Positions 20,070 to 30,487 of a stretch of 64,000 nucleotides of DNA are shown here, in pieces. Source of the stretch: Streptomyces sp. PTY087I2 (GTDB lineage Bacteria > Actinomycetota > Actinomycetes > Streptomycetales > Streptomycetaceae); contig NZ_LZRD01000011.1 in assembly GCF_001687325.1 (NCBI RefSeq), positions 186,001-250,000 on the forward strand, written 5' to 3'. Below the pieces are notes generated by a model. That model was not told the origin of the DNA and did no database searches. It saw nothing but the letters and a program-made list of their open reading frames with translations. Position numbers and translations under genes: made by a program. Numbering within the stretch: the stretch's first letter is position 1; the number at the start of each line of letters is the position of its first letter.

Positions 20070-20149
20070 AGCTTCGCCACCCCCTTGGCAATGAAAGCCA
20101 CCAGCACGAATATCGCGACTGTGATGGCAACGAAGGCCAGATCGGCCAT
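20066..20149 (-). CDS. 27-residue membrane micro-protein heading the kdp operon
   Basis: ATG at 20149, stop TGA at 20066-20068, overlapping the kdpF GTG in a GTGA junction. The peptide is a single hydrophobic helix ([20 protein letters not shown]) with a basic end, KGVAKL. A GAGGAG ribosome binding site lies 7 nt upstream, and the 4-nt overlap means kdpF translation is probably coupled to it. It resembles KdpF in size and topology but lacks the PERF end. I recall similar short hypothetical ORFs in front of kdpF in other actinobacteria. The role is unknown; an extra Kdp subunit or a translational coupler are both possible. Confidence 0.7.
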   Translation of the reverse strand: MADLAFVAITVAIFVLVAFIAKGVAKL

Positions 20150-20333
20150 CGCATGCTCCTCAATGAGTTCGGACTCGAATGGACTCATCGAGGAAACCGC
20201 ACGTCAGAAGCGAAACCCATACCTGTTGACGGGGCTCATACGCTGCCCGGACCTTCCTTGACGTCATCCATACGGGAAGGGGCGGGGCAACCGCACCGGG
20301 TATCGAGGAGTGCGGGTAAGCACCCGAAAAGGC

Positions 20334-20375
20334 GGAGGTGGTTATCCGCATACACCTGTGCGGATAACCACCTCC
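20334..20375 (-). terminator. Terminator between the ABC exporter operon and kdp
   Basis: Perfect 17-bp stem (20334-20350 with 20359-20375) and 8-nt loop, 27 nt after the exporter permease stop on the minus strand. The kdp promoter must lie between this hairpin and 20150; I cannot identify its boxes with confidence. Confidence 0.85.
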
Positions 20376-20401
20376 CTGCGAAAGCCCGGTTGTTCGAGCC
20401 G

Positions 20402-22057
20402 CTACGTGCACTCCAGGTCCCGCCGCCGGAAACCGGCGATCCCCAGCAGGATCAGCCCGGCCGCGACGGCGGTGAGGGCGAGCAGCGGAGTCCAGCTGAT
20501 CTGGGCGGCCGGCAGCCGGGGCACATGGCCGAAGGGCGAGATGTCGGCCATCGCCTGCGGCAGCCGCAGGATCGGGCCCAGGTAGCCGACGAGGAACGCG
20601 TACACGGGCACCGCCCAGGCCGCCGCTCCGGCCCGCGGACACCACCCGAAGACCACGACGGTGGCGCCCACTGTGACCCACAGGGCCGGAGCGTAGACGA
20701 CCGCGGCGAGGACCAGCTTCGCCACCAGAGCGCGGTCCCCGGTGGACGCGGCCCCCGAGAGGCCGAATCCCAGCCCGGCCACGACGAGGAGCCCGGTGCC
20801 GCCGAGCAGCGCGACGGCGACATGGCTGCCCGCCCAGCGGTCCCGCGAGAGGCCCGTGGCAAGCAGCGGTTCGGCGCGCCCGGCGCTCTCCTCGGCACGC
20901 AGCCGCAGCGTGGCCATGACCACGTACACGGCGGCCACGACCGCCACGACCACCATCACCATCGACGCGAAGGACTCCTCGACCGTGCTGCCGCCGATCT
21001 CCGCGAGCGCCTCCTGGACCTGTTCCACGTCCTTCACCATGTCGGCGGCGTCGCCGAGGATGGAGCCGTACATCAGTCCCATCACGAGCAGTCCGGCGCC
21101 GAAGCCCAGCAGCGTCGCCCGATGCAGCCGCAGGGCGAGGCCGAGTGGCCGGGTGAGAGCACCGGATGCCGTACGACGGCCGGAGCGGGCCGGGCGCAGA
21201 CCCGCGCCGACATCCCGCCGGGTGCTGAGCACGAAGCCGGTGACGGTGGTGAGGGCGGCGAGGGCGAGGCAGAGCAGCAGGGGCCACCAGCGGTTGTCCA
21301 CGAAGACGTAGGTGCGCTGGACCCAGCCGATGGGCGTCGCCCAGGACAAGGCCCCCTCGCCCACGTCACCGGCGGCTCGCAGGACGTACGCGACGGCGAC
21401 GACGGCGAGCGCCATGCCCGACGCTCCGCGTGTGTGGGCGGTGAACTGCGCGGTGACGGCCGCGACCCCCGCGAAGACCAGCCCGACCGCGGTGTGCGCG
21501 AAGCCGTACAGTAGTGCACCGCCGGGCCCGATGCCCTCGATGCCCATCGAGACGAGGCCCAGAGCCACCAGCAGCGCGAGCGCGACGTTGACGAGGGCCG
21601 CCAGCGTCAGCGCGGCCGCCAGTTGGGCGTGGCGTCCGACGACGGTGGAGCGCACCAGCTCGGCCCGGCCGGTCTCCTCCTCGTTGCGGGTGTGCCGGGT
21701 GACGATCAGGACGCTCATCAGACCGGTCAGCACGGCCATGAAACCCAGCAGCTGGTGGCTCAGGATCGAACCGACGCCGTAGTCGTCGAGATAGTGCTGC
21801 GGTCCGGTCATGGCGAGCGCGGCGGGGCTGCTCATGGTCTCCGCGACCCCGGCCCGCTGCTCCGCCGTGGCGTACAGCGTGTCGTACTCGGCCGCCGTGA
21901 CAAGGGTGCCGAGGACCAGGGCGAGCAGCCATACGGCACTGCGGACGCGGTCCCGGCGCAACCCGAACCGGACGAGGGCGACCGTACCGGCGAAGTCTCC
22001 GGGACCGGCGGTCACGGGCTTTTCGAGGTGCGGGGGAGTCCTGGTGGCCGCGGTCAT
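20402..22057 (-). CDS. ABC exporter permease, polyketide-antibiotic exporter type
   Basis: 551 residues with about twelve membrane helices in two similar halves, the layout of the actinobacterial TnrB3-type exporters (two fused ABC-2 domains). A large loop containing [10 protein letters not shown] in the first half and [20 protein letters not shown] in the second are hallmark positions. It would pair with the ATPase encoded just upstream, overlapping by 4 nt (ATGA). Substrates of this family include polyketides and other hydrophobic drugs; the one here is unknown. The divergent GbsR/MarR gene probably controls it. Confidence 0.85.
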   Translation of the reverse strand: MTAATRTPPHLEKPVTAGPGDFAGTVALVRFGLRRDRVRSAVWLLALVLGTLVTAAEYDTLYATAEQRAGVAETMSSPAALAMTGPQHYLDDYGVGSILSHQLLGFMAVLTGLMSVLIVTRHTRNEEETGRAELVRSTVVGRHAQLAAALTLAALVNVALALLVALGLVSMGIEGIGPGGALLYGFAHTAVGLVFAGVAAVTAQFTAHTRGASGMALAVVAVAYVLRAAGDVGEGALSWATPIGWVQRTYVFVDNRWWPLLLCLALAALTTVTGFVLSTRRDVGAGLRPARSGRRTASGALTRPLGLALRLHRATLLGFGAGLLVMGLMYGSILGDAADMVKDVEQVQEALAEIGGSTVEESFASMVMVVVAVVAAVYVVMATLRLRAEESAGRAEPLLATGLSRDRWAGSHVAVALLGGTGLLVVAGLGFGLSGAASTGDRALVAKLVLAAVVYAPALWVTVGATVVVFGWCPRAGAAAWAVPVYAFLVGYLGPILRLPQAMADISPFGHVPRLPAAQISWTPLLALTAVAAGLILLGIAGFRRRDLECT

Positions 22058-22947
22058 CGACCGGTCCCGTCGCCGTAGTGGCGCAGCATGAGTTCTTCGA
22101 GGGTCGGCGGATGGCTGATCAGCAGGCGGATGCCGGACTCGCCGAGGCGGTGGATCGCGGTGTCGAGATGTCCGCCGTCGACAGCGAAGCGCACCCGCCC
22201 GTCCCGCACCTCCAGCGCGTGGACGCCGGGCAGGTCCTCCAGCCCGGTGACCGGCCGCTCGGTTTCGGCCTCGACGGTCGTACGCGTCAGATGCCGCATC
22301 TCGCTCAGGGTGCCCGACTGCACGGTGCGGCCCTGCCGGACGATGCTCACCCGGTCGCAGAGCTTCTCGACCTGGGCCAGGATGTGGCTGGAGAGCAGCA
22401 CGGTCCTGCCCGCGGCCTTGGCCTGGAGGATGACGTCCTGGAAGACGGCCTCCATGAGCGGGTCGAGCCCGGCCGTGGGCTCGTCCAGGAGCAGCAGTTC
22501 GGCGTCGGAGGCGAGTGCGGCGACGATGGCGACCTTCTGCCGGTTGCCCTTGGAGTAGGCGCGGCCCTTCTTGGCCGGATCGAGGTCGAACCGTTCGATC
22601 AGCTCGTCGCGCCGCCGCCGGTCGAGGCCGCCGCGCAGTTTGGAGAGCAGGTCGATCGCCTCCCCTCCGGTGAGTTGGGGCCACAGTTCGACGTCTCCGG
22701 GCACATAGGCGAGGCGTCGGTGCAGCTCGACCGCTTCTTTCCAGGGGTCCCGGCCCAGAAGCCGGGCCTCACCGGAGTCGGTGCGGAGCAGTCCGAGCAG
22801 GACACGGATGGTGGTGGACTTCCCCGCGCCGTTGGGTCCGAGGAAGCCATGGACCTCCCCCGGTTCGACGACGAGGTCCAGACCGTCCAGAGCTTGGGTT
22901 CGGCCGAAGGACTTGTGCAGTCCGACGGCGGTGATTGCCTTGGTCAC
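22054..22947 (-). CDS. ABC exporter ATP-binding protein
   Basis: 297 residues from GTG at 22947. Walker A GPNGAGKS is at 37-44, with the signature [11 protein letters not shown], Walker [16 protein letters not shown] and the H-loop in [15 protein letters not shown]. It is the DrrA-like exporter class with an extra C-terminal domain of about 80 residues. An ATG six codons upstream (22965) is possible; neither start has a clear ribosome binding site, so the mRNA may be leaderless. It forms an operon with the permease. Confidence 0.9.
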   Translation of the reverse strand: MTKAITAVGLHKSFGRTQALDGLDLVVEPGEVHGFLGPNGAGKSTTIRVLLGLLRTDSGEARLLGRDPWKEAVELHRRLAYVPGDVELWPQLTGGEAIDLLSKLRGGLDRRRRDELIERFDLDPAKKGRAYSKGNRQKVAIVAALASDAELLLLDEPTAGLDPLMEAVFQDVILQAKAAGRTVLLSSHILAQVEKLCDRVSIVRQGRTVQSGTLSEMRHLTRTTVEAETERPVTGLEDLPGVHALEVRDGRVRFAVDGGHLDTAIHRLGESGIRLLISHPPTLEELMLRHYGDGTGR

Positions 22948-22973
22948 AGCAGAGAACCTAGGCATGTTTCAGA

Positions 22974-22986
22974 AAGTTGTGAAGTT
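22974..22986. promoter_or_regulatory. Direct repeat AAGTT-GTG-AAGTT between exporter and regulator
   Basis: Two AAGTT copies separated by 3 nt lie in a strikingly AT-rich 45-nt segment between the divergent exporter and GbsR/MarR genes. It is the best candidate for the promoter and operator region; I could not fix individual -10 and -35 boxes. Confidence 0.35.
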
Positions 22987-23061
22987 AAGAAAGCGTATGA
23001 ATCTCTGGATACACTCGCCCGCGGACCGGGTAACGGCGGAAGAGGCGAGGGCGGTCGATCC

Positions 23062-23586
23062 ATGAACGAACGGCACAGGGGCAGCCGTACGGACCGCGGT
23101 GCCGAGAACGGTTCCGACGACGAGGCCGCTGTGTCGCGCTTCATCGAGCGCTTCGCGGCCCAGCTCGTCGCGGCCGGGATGGCGCGCATGCCGGCCAGGG
23201 TCTTCGCCGCGCTGCTCTCCTCCGAGCAGGGAGCGCTGGGCTCCGCGGAGCTGGGCGCCCAGCTCCGGGTCAGCCCGGCCGCGGTGTCGGGAGCGGTCCG
23301 CTATCTCACCCAGGTCAACCTGGTGAGCCGTGAGCGGGAGCCTGGCTCGCGGCGTGAACGGTATCGCGTACAGGAGGACCAGTGGTACAGCGCCCTGCTC
23401 GAACGTGATGCCATGCTCAGGAGCTGGCAGGCGACCATGCGCGAGGGTGTCGACCACTTCGGGCCCGACTCGCCGCAGGGGCGCAGGATCCGCGACACGC
23501 TGGACTTCTTCCAGTTCCTGGAGACCGAGCTCGCCTCGATGATGGCCCGTTGGGCCTCCCGCCGGGAGCAACGACTCGGCGGCTGA
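23062..23586 (+). CDS. GbsR/MarR-family transcriptional regulator
   Basis: 174 residues. A winged helix-turn-helix spans about 35-105 (ARMPARVFAALLSSEQGALGSAELGAQLRVSPAAVSGAVRYLTQVNLVSRERE) and is followed by a helical dimer segment ending in LETELASMMARW. This is the GbsR/MarR type often found divergent from ABC or MFS exporters that it represses. ATG at 23062 has GAGG-containing sequence upstream. The effector is unknown. Confidence 0.85.
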   Translation: MNERHRGSRTDRGAENGSDDEAAVSRFIERFAAQLVAAGMARMPARVFAALLSSEQGALGSAELGAQLRVSPAAVSGAVRYLTQVNLVSREREPGSRRERYRVQEDQWYSALLERDAMLRSWQATMREGVDHFGPDSPQGRRIRDTLDFFQFLETELASMMARWASRREQRLGG

Positions 23587-23650
23587 TGGAACATCCCCCC
23601 GCCCGTCGCCGTCGCCCGGCCGCCCCGCCCGGCGGTGCCGCCGGGCGCGC

Positions 23651-24321
23651 TCACGGCCGGTAGACCAGGTCGGTCACGAACGCGGCGATCATCGCCCAGC
23701 CCCCGACGCCGAGGCGGTGCTGCACGGCCGGTCCGAGGGCGGCCGGTGGCAGTAAGGGGTCGAAGGATCCGGAGGCGACCAGGGTGGGCGTGGCGGCCCT
23801 GTGCCCGAGAAGAGCCGACGGCAGAGGAGGGGGCGCCAGGCTGGTGCGGCAACAGCGTGCGACCAGACGCATCCACGCACCCGGGTGGCCGGGCAGCGCC
23901 TGCCGCGGCGCGGCCATACGATGCAGCATCTTCTCCGCCCGGGGCACCGAAGGCCGTACGAGCCAGGGAAGCGTGGCCGCCAGGAACGGGGCGCTCACCC
24001 GCAGGCGCGTGATACCCGCGGTGGAGAGCAGGACCCGACCGGATATCTGCGGAGAGTCACAGGCGAGAGCGACCGCGCCGCCCGGCCAGTGCCCCCGCCA
24101 GGGGAAGGCGCAGCGCGGCGTTCATGTTCGTCCCCGGCAGCAGCACGATGCCCGGTTCCCCGGGCCCGGGCCCGGGGACCGGCGGTCACAACGCTGGTGA
24201 CTCCCGCCGATGTCACCACTTCGTCACGGGCATGGGCTGTCCCTCGGTCCGCAATCCGGTTGAGACACCAGCGCCGGACCTCCAGCCGCGCCGTCGCGTC
24301 CCTGTACACCGAGTTCATCAT
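23651..24321 (-). pseudogene. Decayed alpha/beta hydrolase
   Basis: Pieces of one hydrolase occur in three frames in the right order. The N-terminus (MMNSVYRDATARLEVRRWCL ... VVTAGP, from 24321) is followed after a frameshift near 24170 by EPGIVLLPGTNMNAALRLPLAGALAG. After another shift near 24085 comes GGAVALACDSPQISGRVLLSTAGI, leading into a long frame that ends at 23651 with PTLVASGSFDPLLPP, the usual acid-containing strand. The stretch that should hold the nucleophile elbow is deleted, so no active enzyme can be made. A TTA codon lies at 23753-23755. It sits in a gene-poor 800-nt gap. Confidence 0.7.
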
Positions 24322-24381
24322 GCGGACGTCCCTGTCTCCGACGGCCGACCCCGGTGAGCGCCGGACCCGCCAGGAGGACGG

Positions 24382-25251
24382 TCAGTAGGCGTAGAAGCCC
24401 GACCCCGTCTTGCGGCCGAGGCGGCCCGCGTCGACCATGCGCTGGAGCAGCGGGGGAGCGGCGTACAGCGGCTCCTTGTACTCGGCGTACATCGAGTCCG
24501 CGACCGAGGCCACGGTGTCCAGACCGATCAGATCGGCCAGCTTGAGCGGGCCCATCGGGTGGGCGCAGCCCATCTCCATGCCGTTGTCGATGTCCTCGCG
24601 GCTGGCGATGCCCGACTCGAACATCCGGATCGCGGAGAGAAGGTACGGGATCAGCAGCGCGTTCACGACGAACCCGGACCGGTCCTGGGCGCGGATCGGG
24701 TGCTTGCCGAGCACGTCCTGCACGACGGCCTCGGCGCGCTTGATCGTCTCGTCCGACGTGGTCAGCGCCGGGATCAGCTCGACGAGCTTCTGCACCGGGG
24801 CCGGGTTGAAGAAGTGGATGCCGATGACCCGGTCCGGGCGCGAGGTGGCGACGGCCAGCTTCACCAGCGGGATCGAGGAGGTGTTGGAGGCCAGGATCGC
24901 GTCCTGCCGGGTCACCACCTGGTCGAGCACCTGGAAGATCTCCGTCTTGACCTGCTCGTTCTCCACGACGGCCTCGATGACGAGATCGCGGTCGGCGAAC
25001 TCCCCGAGGTCGGTCGTGAAGGTCAGCCGGCCGAGGGTCTCGTCCCGCTCCTCCGCCGTGATCTTGCCGCGTTCGGCGGCCTTCGACAGGGAGTTGTGCA
25101 GACGGGTGCGGCCGATCTCCAGCGCTTCGCCGGTGGTCTCGGCGACCTTCACTTCGAGGCCGCTGCGCGCGCACACCTCCGCGATACCTGCGCCCATCTG
25201 GCCACAGCCCACCACTCCGACGCGTGCAATATCGGCCATAAGGTCCGTCAC
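24382..25251 (-). CDS. 3-hydroxybutyryl-CoA dehydrogenase
   Basis: 289 residues from GTG at 25251 (AAAGG 6 nt upstream); ATG at 25239 is an alternative. The N-terminal Rossmann domain has GVVGCGQMGAGIAE. The catalytic His lies in HFFNPAPVQKLVE, and the C-terminal helical domain contains DRSGFVVNALLIPYLL and NGMEMGCAHPMGPLKLADLIGLD. It oxidises or reduces 3-hydroxyacyl-CoA with NAD(P). In Streptomyces this type is linked to butyryl-CoA and extender-unit supply, but no pathway partners are adjacent here. Confidence 0.92.
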   Translation of the reverse strand: MTDLMADIARVGVVGCGQMGAGIAEVCARSGLEVKVAETTGEALEIGRTRLHNSLSKAAERGKITAEERDETLGRLTFTTDLGEFADRDLVIEAVVENEQVKTEIFQVLDQVVTRQDAILASNTSSIPLVKLAVATSRPDRVIGIHFFNPAPVQKLVELIPALTTSDETIKRAEAVVQDVLGKHPIRAQDRSGFVVNALLIPYLLSAIRMFESGIASREDIDNGMEMGCAHPMGPLKLADLIGLDTVASVADSMYAEYKEPLYAAPPLLQRMVDAGRLGRKTGSGFYAY

Positions 25252-25440
25252 CTCGTGCCTTTCGCTGTTCTCCGTATCGCAGGGTCCCGTGTGATTCCGG
25301 TGCCCGCCTCGACCCCACGACGTTACTCCGCATGCCGACGCGGACGACCCGCGGGTCATGACAGCTACGGATGGGAATGATGCGGTTACGTAGAGCCATC
25401 GGAGTCGGGTGCGGGACACGGCGGAGAGAGGTGGGCCGGG

Positions 25441-26742
25441 ATGCGGCGCACGGGTGTGGCGAGAAGATCGTTCGTACTGAGCGCGGCCGGGCTGCTGGCG
25501 GCGATGACGACCGCCGGTGACGCGGTCGCCTCCCCGGCGGGGCGGCGGAAGGGCGGCGGGTTTCCGGGGGCGGGGGAGGTGCGGGGCATGTGGATCGCCA
25601 CCGTCGCCAACATCGACTGGCCCTCGAAGCCGGGCCTCACGGCGGTGCGGCAGGAGGCCGAGCTGTTCGGTTATCTGGACCGGGCGGTGGAGCTGCGGCT
25701 CAACACGGTGGTGCTCCAGGTCCGGCCGACCGCCGACGCCCTGTGGCCCTCGCCGTACGAGCCGTGGGCCGACTGCCTCACCGGCACCCAGGGCAAGGAC
25801 CCGGGCTGGGATCCGCTCGGTACGGCGGTGCGCGCGGCGCACGACCGGAGCCTGGAGCTGCACGCCTGGTTCAACCCGTACCGGGTGGCGAACCACACGG
25901 ACCCCACCCGTCTCGTCGCCTCCCACCCGGCCCGGCTCAACCCGGGCTGGACCGTGCCGTACGGCGGGAAGCTCTACTACAACCCCGGCCTGCCCGAGGT
26001 CCGTCGCTTCGTCCAGGACGCGATGCTCGACGCCGTGCGCCGCTACGACATCGACGCCGTGCACTGGGACGACTACTTCTACCCGTATCCGGTGGCCGGG
26101 CAGACCTTCGACGACGACGCGGCGTACGCGCGGTACGGCGGTGGCTTCGCCGACCGGGCGGCCTGGCGGCGCGACAACATCGACCGGCTCGTGCGCGAGA
26201 CGGGAGAGCGGATCCGGGCGATCAAGCCGCACGTCCGCTTCGGCATCAGCCCCTTCGCGGTCTGGCGCAACCAGGAGACCGACCCGCTGGGATCGGACAC
26301 GCGGGCGGGCGTGCAGACGTACGACGACCTGCACGCCGACACCCGTAAATGGGTCAAGGAGGGCTGGATCGACTACATCTGCCCGCAGATCTACTGGCAC
26401 ATCGGCCAGACCGCCGCCGACTACGCCAAGGTCCTCGCCTGGTGGAGCGCGACCGTACGGGGGACGGGCGTCGAGCTGTACGTGGGCGAGGCGCTGTACA
26501 AGGCGGGCGACCCCGCCCAGGCCGCCGCCTGGCAGGACCCGGCGGAACTCTCCCGCCACCTCACCCTCGCCCGGAACCACCAGGAGGCGGTCGGTCACGT
26601 CTTCTTCTCCGGGAAGAGCGTGATGACGGACCGGATCGGCGCGATGCGCCGCGTGGTGGCCGACCACTATGCGGACCGGGTCCGGCTCTACCCGGAGCGG
26701 GGACGGGGCCGGTCCGGTGGTCGGGGCCGGTTCCCGGGCTGA
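25441..26742 (+). CDS. Tat-exported GHL10/DUF187 glycosyl hydrolase-like protein
   Basis: 433 residues. The N-terminus carries a twin-arginine signal (ARRSFVLSAAGLLAA...ASPAG). From about residue 48 the protein matches the GHL10 family (old DUF187, YngK-like): EVRGMWIATVANIDWPS, AWFNPYRVA, YDIDAVHWDDYFYPYP, RFGISPFAVWRN and YICPQIYWHI. The Asp/Glu-rich barrel loops suggest a wall or polysaccharide glycosidase outside the cell. The true substrate is unproven for the family. The gene ends in a Gly/Arg tail that overlaps a 26-bp tandem repeat. Confidence 0.85.
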   Translation: MRRTGVARRSFVLSAAGLLAAMTTAGDAVASPAGRRKGGGFPGAGEVRGMWIATVANIDWPSKPGLTAVRQEAELFGYLDRAVELRLNTVVLQVRPTADALWPSPYEPWADCLTGTQGKDPGWDPLGTAVRAAHDRSLELHAWFNPYRVANHTDPTRLVASHPARLNPGWTVPYGGKLYYNPGLPEVRRFVQDAMLDAVRRYDIDAVHWDDYFYPYPVAGQTFDDDAAYARYGGGFADRAAWRRDNIDRLVRETGERIRAIKPHVRFGISPFAVWRNQETDPLGSDTRAGVQTYDDLHADTRKWVKEGWIDYICPQIYWHIGQTAADYAKVLAWWSATVRGTGVELYVGEALYKAGDPAQAAAWQDPAELSRHLTLARNHQEAVGHVFFSGKSVMTDRIGAMRRVVADHYADRVRLYPERGRGRSGGRGRFPG

Positions 26743-26796
26743 GCGGTCGGGGCGAGTTCCCGGGCTGAGCCTTCGGGAGCGGTTCTCCCGCTGAGC
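26719..26796 (+). repeat. Three tandem 26-bp units across the GHL10 stop codon
   Basis: Units 26719-26744 and 26745-26770 differ at 2 of 26 positions. The third, 26771-26796, is degenerate but keeps the GCTGAGC end. The first copy contains the TGA stop. Confidence 0.7.
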
Positions 26797-26802
26797 CGCC
26801 GA

Positions 26803-26845
26803 CGCCGGGGGCCGGGACCCTTTTGCACGGTCCCGGCCCCCGGCG
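26803..26845. terminator. Hairpin terminator between GHL10 and DUF1918 genes
   Basis: Perfect 17-bp stem (26803-26819 with 26829-26845) and 9-nt loop between convergent genes. Confidence 0.85.
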
Positions 26846-26848
26846 CTG

Positions 26849-27058
26849 TTACCGCGCCTGCTCGTCCTTCGGCGCGTCCATGTGCTGGACGACGCTGTCG
26901 GGACCCGGTGACATCAGGTGTTCATGGCCGTCGTCGAAGCGGAGCCGGTACGGGGGAGCGCCCCCGTCACCGAGCACCTCGATGATCTCGGCGACCCGGT
27001 CGTGCTGTCCCACGGTCCTGCCGTGCATCAGCAGCCGGTCGCCCGTGTGTGCCTCCAT
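26849..27058 (-). CDS. DUF1918 domain protein
   Basis: A 69-residue protein. GDRLLMHGRTVGQHDRVAEIIEVLG and PPYRLRFDDGHEHLMSPGPD match DUF1918, a small SH3-like beta-barrel family of unknown function in actinobacteria. ATG at 27058 is preceded by GAGGAGG with about 9 nt spacing; a longer in-frame version has no such site. A TAGACT -10 candidate lies at 27103-27108 on the minus strand. Confidence 0.85.
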   Translation of the reverse strand: MEAHTGDRLLMHGRTVGQHDRVAEIIEVLGDGGAPPYRLRFDDGHEHLMSPGPDSVVQHMDAPKDEQAR

Positions 27059-27133
27059 CGGGAGCGACCTCCTCACAGGGGGAGATGGTGTCCGTGTCGA
27101 CAAGTCTATGACCGTGCGGGCCGGGATTCCCGT

Positions 27134-27173
27134 CCTGGCCGTACGGTTCCGGCTTCCTGCCCTGGCCGTACGG

Positions 27174-27187
<14 letters not shown>
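27134..27187. repeat. Tandem 27-bp duplication at the 3' end of the EamA gene
   Basis: Units 27134-27160 and 27161-27187 share CCTGGCCGTACGGT and GGCTTCC blocks. The second unit encodes the last residues of the EamA protein; the first lies downstream of its stop. Confidence 0.6.
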
Positions 27188-28230
<1,043 letters not shown>

Positions 28231-28232
<2 letters not shown>

Positions 28233-29673
28233 GCAAGAGCGTAGCAGCGTCGCCGAACTGGTCACTTCCCTCCGGGCCGAGCTCAACCGCTACTCACCCG
28301 GTGGAAAGCTGCCGTCCAGCCGGGCACTCGTCGAACGGTTCCGGGTCAGCCCCGTCACCGTCTCCCGCGCCATCGCCCAGCTCGCCGCCGAAGGGCTCGT
28401 CACCACCCGCCCCGGCTCCGGCGCGTTCCGGGCGGAGCCCCGCGCCGCGCTGCCCGCCCCGGGCGACACGTCCTGGCAGGAGGTGTCGCTGAGCGGCGAC
28501 GGCGGACCCGAGGTGGTGCCCCGTACGGTCGACGCATCCGGGGTGCTGGTCACCCTCGCCGCGCCACCGCCCGGCGTCATCGAGCTCAACGGCGGCTATC
28601 TCCACGCCTCGCTCCAGCCCGAACGGGCGCTCTCCGCCGCCCTGGCCCGCGCGGGCCGCAGGCCGGGCGCCTGGGGCCGCCCCCCGACGGACGGGCTGCC
28701 CGAACTGCGGTCCTGGTTCGCCCGCGAGATCGGCCCCGCCGTCAGCGCCGCCGATGTCCTGATCACCGCGGGCGGCCAGAGCGCTCTGGCCACCGCCCTG
28801 CGCGCCCTCGCCCCGCCCGGCGCCCCGGTCCTCGTGGAGTCGCCGACCTACCCCGGGATGCTCGCCGTCGCCCGCGCCACCGGACTGCGCCCCGTCCCCG
28901 TGCCCATGGACGCCGACGGGGTGCGCCCCGAACTGCTCGCCGACGCGTTCCGGGCCACCGGCGCCCGGGTCCTCGTCATCCAGCCGCTCTTCCAGAACCC
29001 CACCGGGGCCACCCTCGCGCCCGCCCGCCGCCCCGAGATCCTGGCCACCGCCCGGGCGGCCGGGGCGTTCGTGGTCGAGGACGACTTCGCCCGCCGGCTC
29101 GTCCACGACGACGCGGGGCCGCTCCCCGCGCCGCTGGCCGCCGACGACCCCGACGGGACCGTCGTCCACGTCTGCTCGCTGACCAAGGTCACCTCGCCCA
29201 GCCTCCGGGTCGGCGCGCTGGCCGCCCGTGGCCCGGTGCTGGAGCGCCTGCGGGCCATCCAGGTCGTCGACAGTTTTTTCGTACCCCGGCCGCTCCAGGA
29301 AGCCGCGCTGGAACTCGTCGGCTCCCCGTCCTGGGGCCGCCACCTGGCCGCCGTCGCCACCGAGCTGCGCCACCGCCGTACGGCCCTGGCCACCGCCCTC
29401 GGCGGCGAGCTGCCGGAACTCGCGCTGCCGCACCTCCCGGCGGGCGGCGGCAGCCTCTGGCTCCGGCTCCCCGGCGGCGGCGCCGAGGAGTCGGCCCTTG
29501 TCTCGGCCGCCCTGCGCGCCTCGGTCGCCATCGCCCCCGGCCGCCCCTACTTCTGCGCCGAACCCCCGGCCGGACACGTCCGCCTGAGCTTCGCCGCGGT
29601 CTCCGGAGCGGCCGAGATCGCGGAGGGCGTACGCCGTCTCCGTACCGCCTTCGACGGCCTCCTGGGCAGCTGA
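28231..29673 (+). CDS. MocR-type (GntR/aminotransferase) regulator
   Basis: 480 residues. The N-terminal GntR winged helix (KLPSSRALVERFRVSPVTVSRAIAQLAAEGLV) is joined to a fold-type I aminotransferase-like domain (from about 105). The PLP lysine is in VCSLTKVTSPSLRVG, with the supporting motifs FQNPTGATL and EDDF. MocR proteins use PLP or an amino compound as effector and often control a divergent transporter, as with the EamA gene here. ATG at 28231 lies just after a -10 box, so the mRNA is probably leaderless and autoregulated. Confidence 0.9.
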
Positions 29674-29734
29674 CGCGGCGTCCGGGCGGGCACGCCCTCT
29701 TGACCAAACACGCGTTCGGCATCACGATCCCGCC

Positions 29735-30310
29735 ATGACGCTTCGGGTCTCCCTGGTCGCAGCGGCGCGCAGCTCCTCCCGGCTGGCCGAACGCTTCGAC
29801 GACGACCGGCCGCTCGATCAGGCCGGCTGGCACGAGGTGCAGCTCGTCGCCCACACGCTCGTCCCGCTCGGCGCCGCCGAGCTGCGCTACTGCTCACCCA
29901 CCCCGCGCAGCCGCGCCACCGGGGACGCCCTCGGCTTCGCCCCGATGGCGCAACCGGCCCTGCGGGACTGGGAGATGGGCCGCTGGCGGGGGCTGACCCT
30001 GGGCGAGGTCACCGCCCGGGAACCGGCCGCCGTCGACCTCTGGCTGGCCGACCCGCGCAGCGCCCCGCACGGCGGCGAGTCGATGCTCGGCTTCATCGGG
30101 CGGGTGGGCGGCTGGCTGGACACCCGCCCCGCCGACGACGGCCTCGTGGTCGCGGTCGCCGAACCCGCCGTCATCCGGGCGGCCCTCGTCTACGCCCTGA
30201 ACGCCCCGCCCTCCACGTACTGGAACGTCGACGTCCGCCCCCTGTCGACGATCACCCTGACCGGCCTGCCGGGCCGCTGGAGCCTGAGCCTGGAGGCGGG
30301 CATCCGCTGA
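29735..30310 (+). CDS. Histidine phosphatase-fold protein lacking catalytic histidines
   Basis: 191 residues with the phosphoglycerate-mutase/histidine phosphatase layout: LDQAGWHEVQLVAHTL, SPTPRSRATGDALGF, and LRDWEMGRWRGLTLGEV. The defining RHG motif of strand 1 is replaced by AARSSS, and the second catalytic His, expected in a VxHxxxIRA context, is replaced in VAEPAVIRAALV. Without both histidines the phospho-transfer reaction is not possible by the known mechanism, so this is probably a pseudo-enzyme with a binding role. ATG at 29735. Confidence 0.75.
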   Translation: MTLRVSLVAAARSSSRLAERFDDDRPLDQAGWHEVQLVAHTLVPLGAAELRYCSPTPRSRATGDALGFAPMAQPALRDWEMGRWRGLTLGEVTAREPAAVDLWLADPRSAPHGGESMLGFIGRVGGWLDTRPADDGLVVAVAEPAVIRAALVYALNAPPSTYWNVDVRPLSTITLTGLPGRWSLSLEAGIR

Positions 30311-30487
30311 TCCGGGCGGCGGCGGCCGGGGCCTGGGCCGTACCGGAGACCGCCCCTCCCCTCCGGCCCGCCGCTCCTCCGGTCATCCGCCCTTCCCTCC
30401 GGTCCGACCAGTCGGTACGTTGCGGGGGCATCCGGTTCCGGTGTCCGCCGCCGGACCCGCGCCCGCGCCCGCGACGAGGGAGGCCCC

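Noticed and set aside
20161..20190. Imperfect ATGAGT/ACTCAT inverted repeat as a KdpE site
   Set aside because: Arms are only 6 bp and the inner part does not pair; too weak to call.
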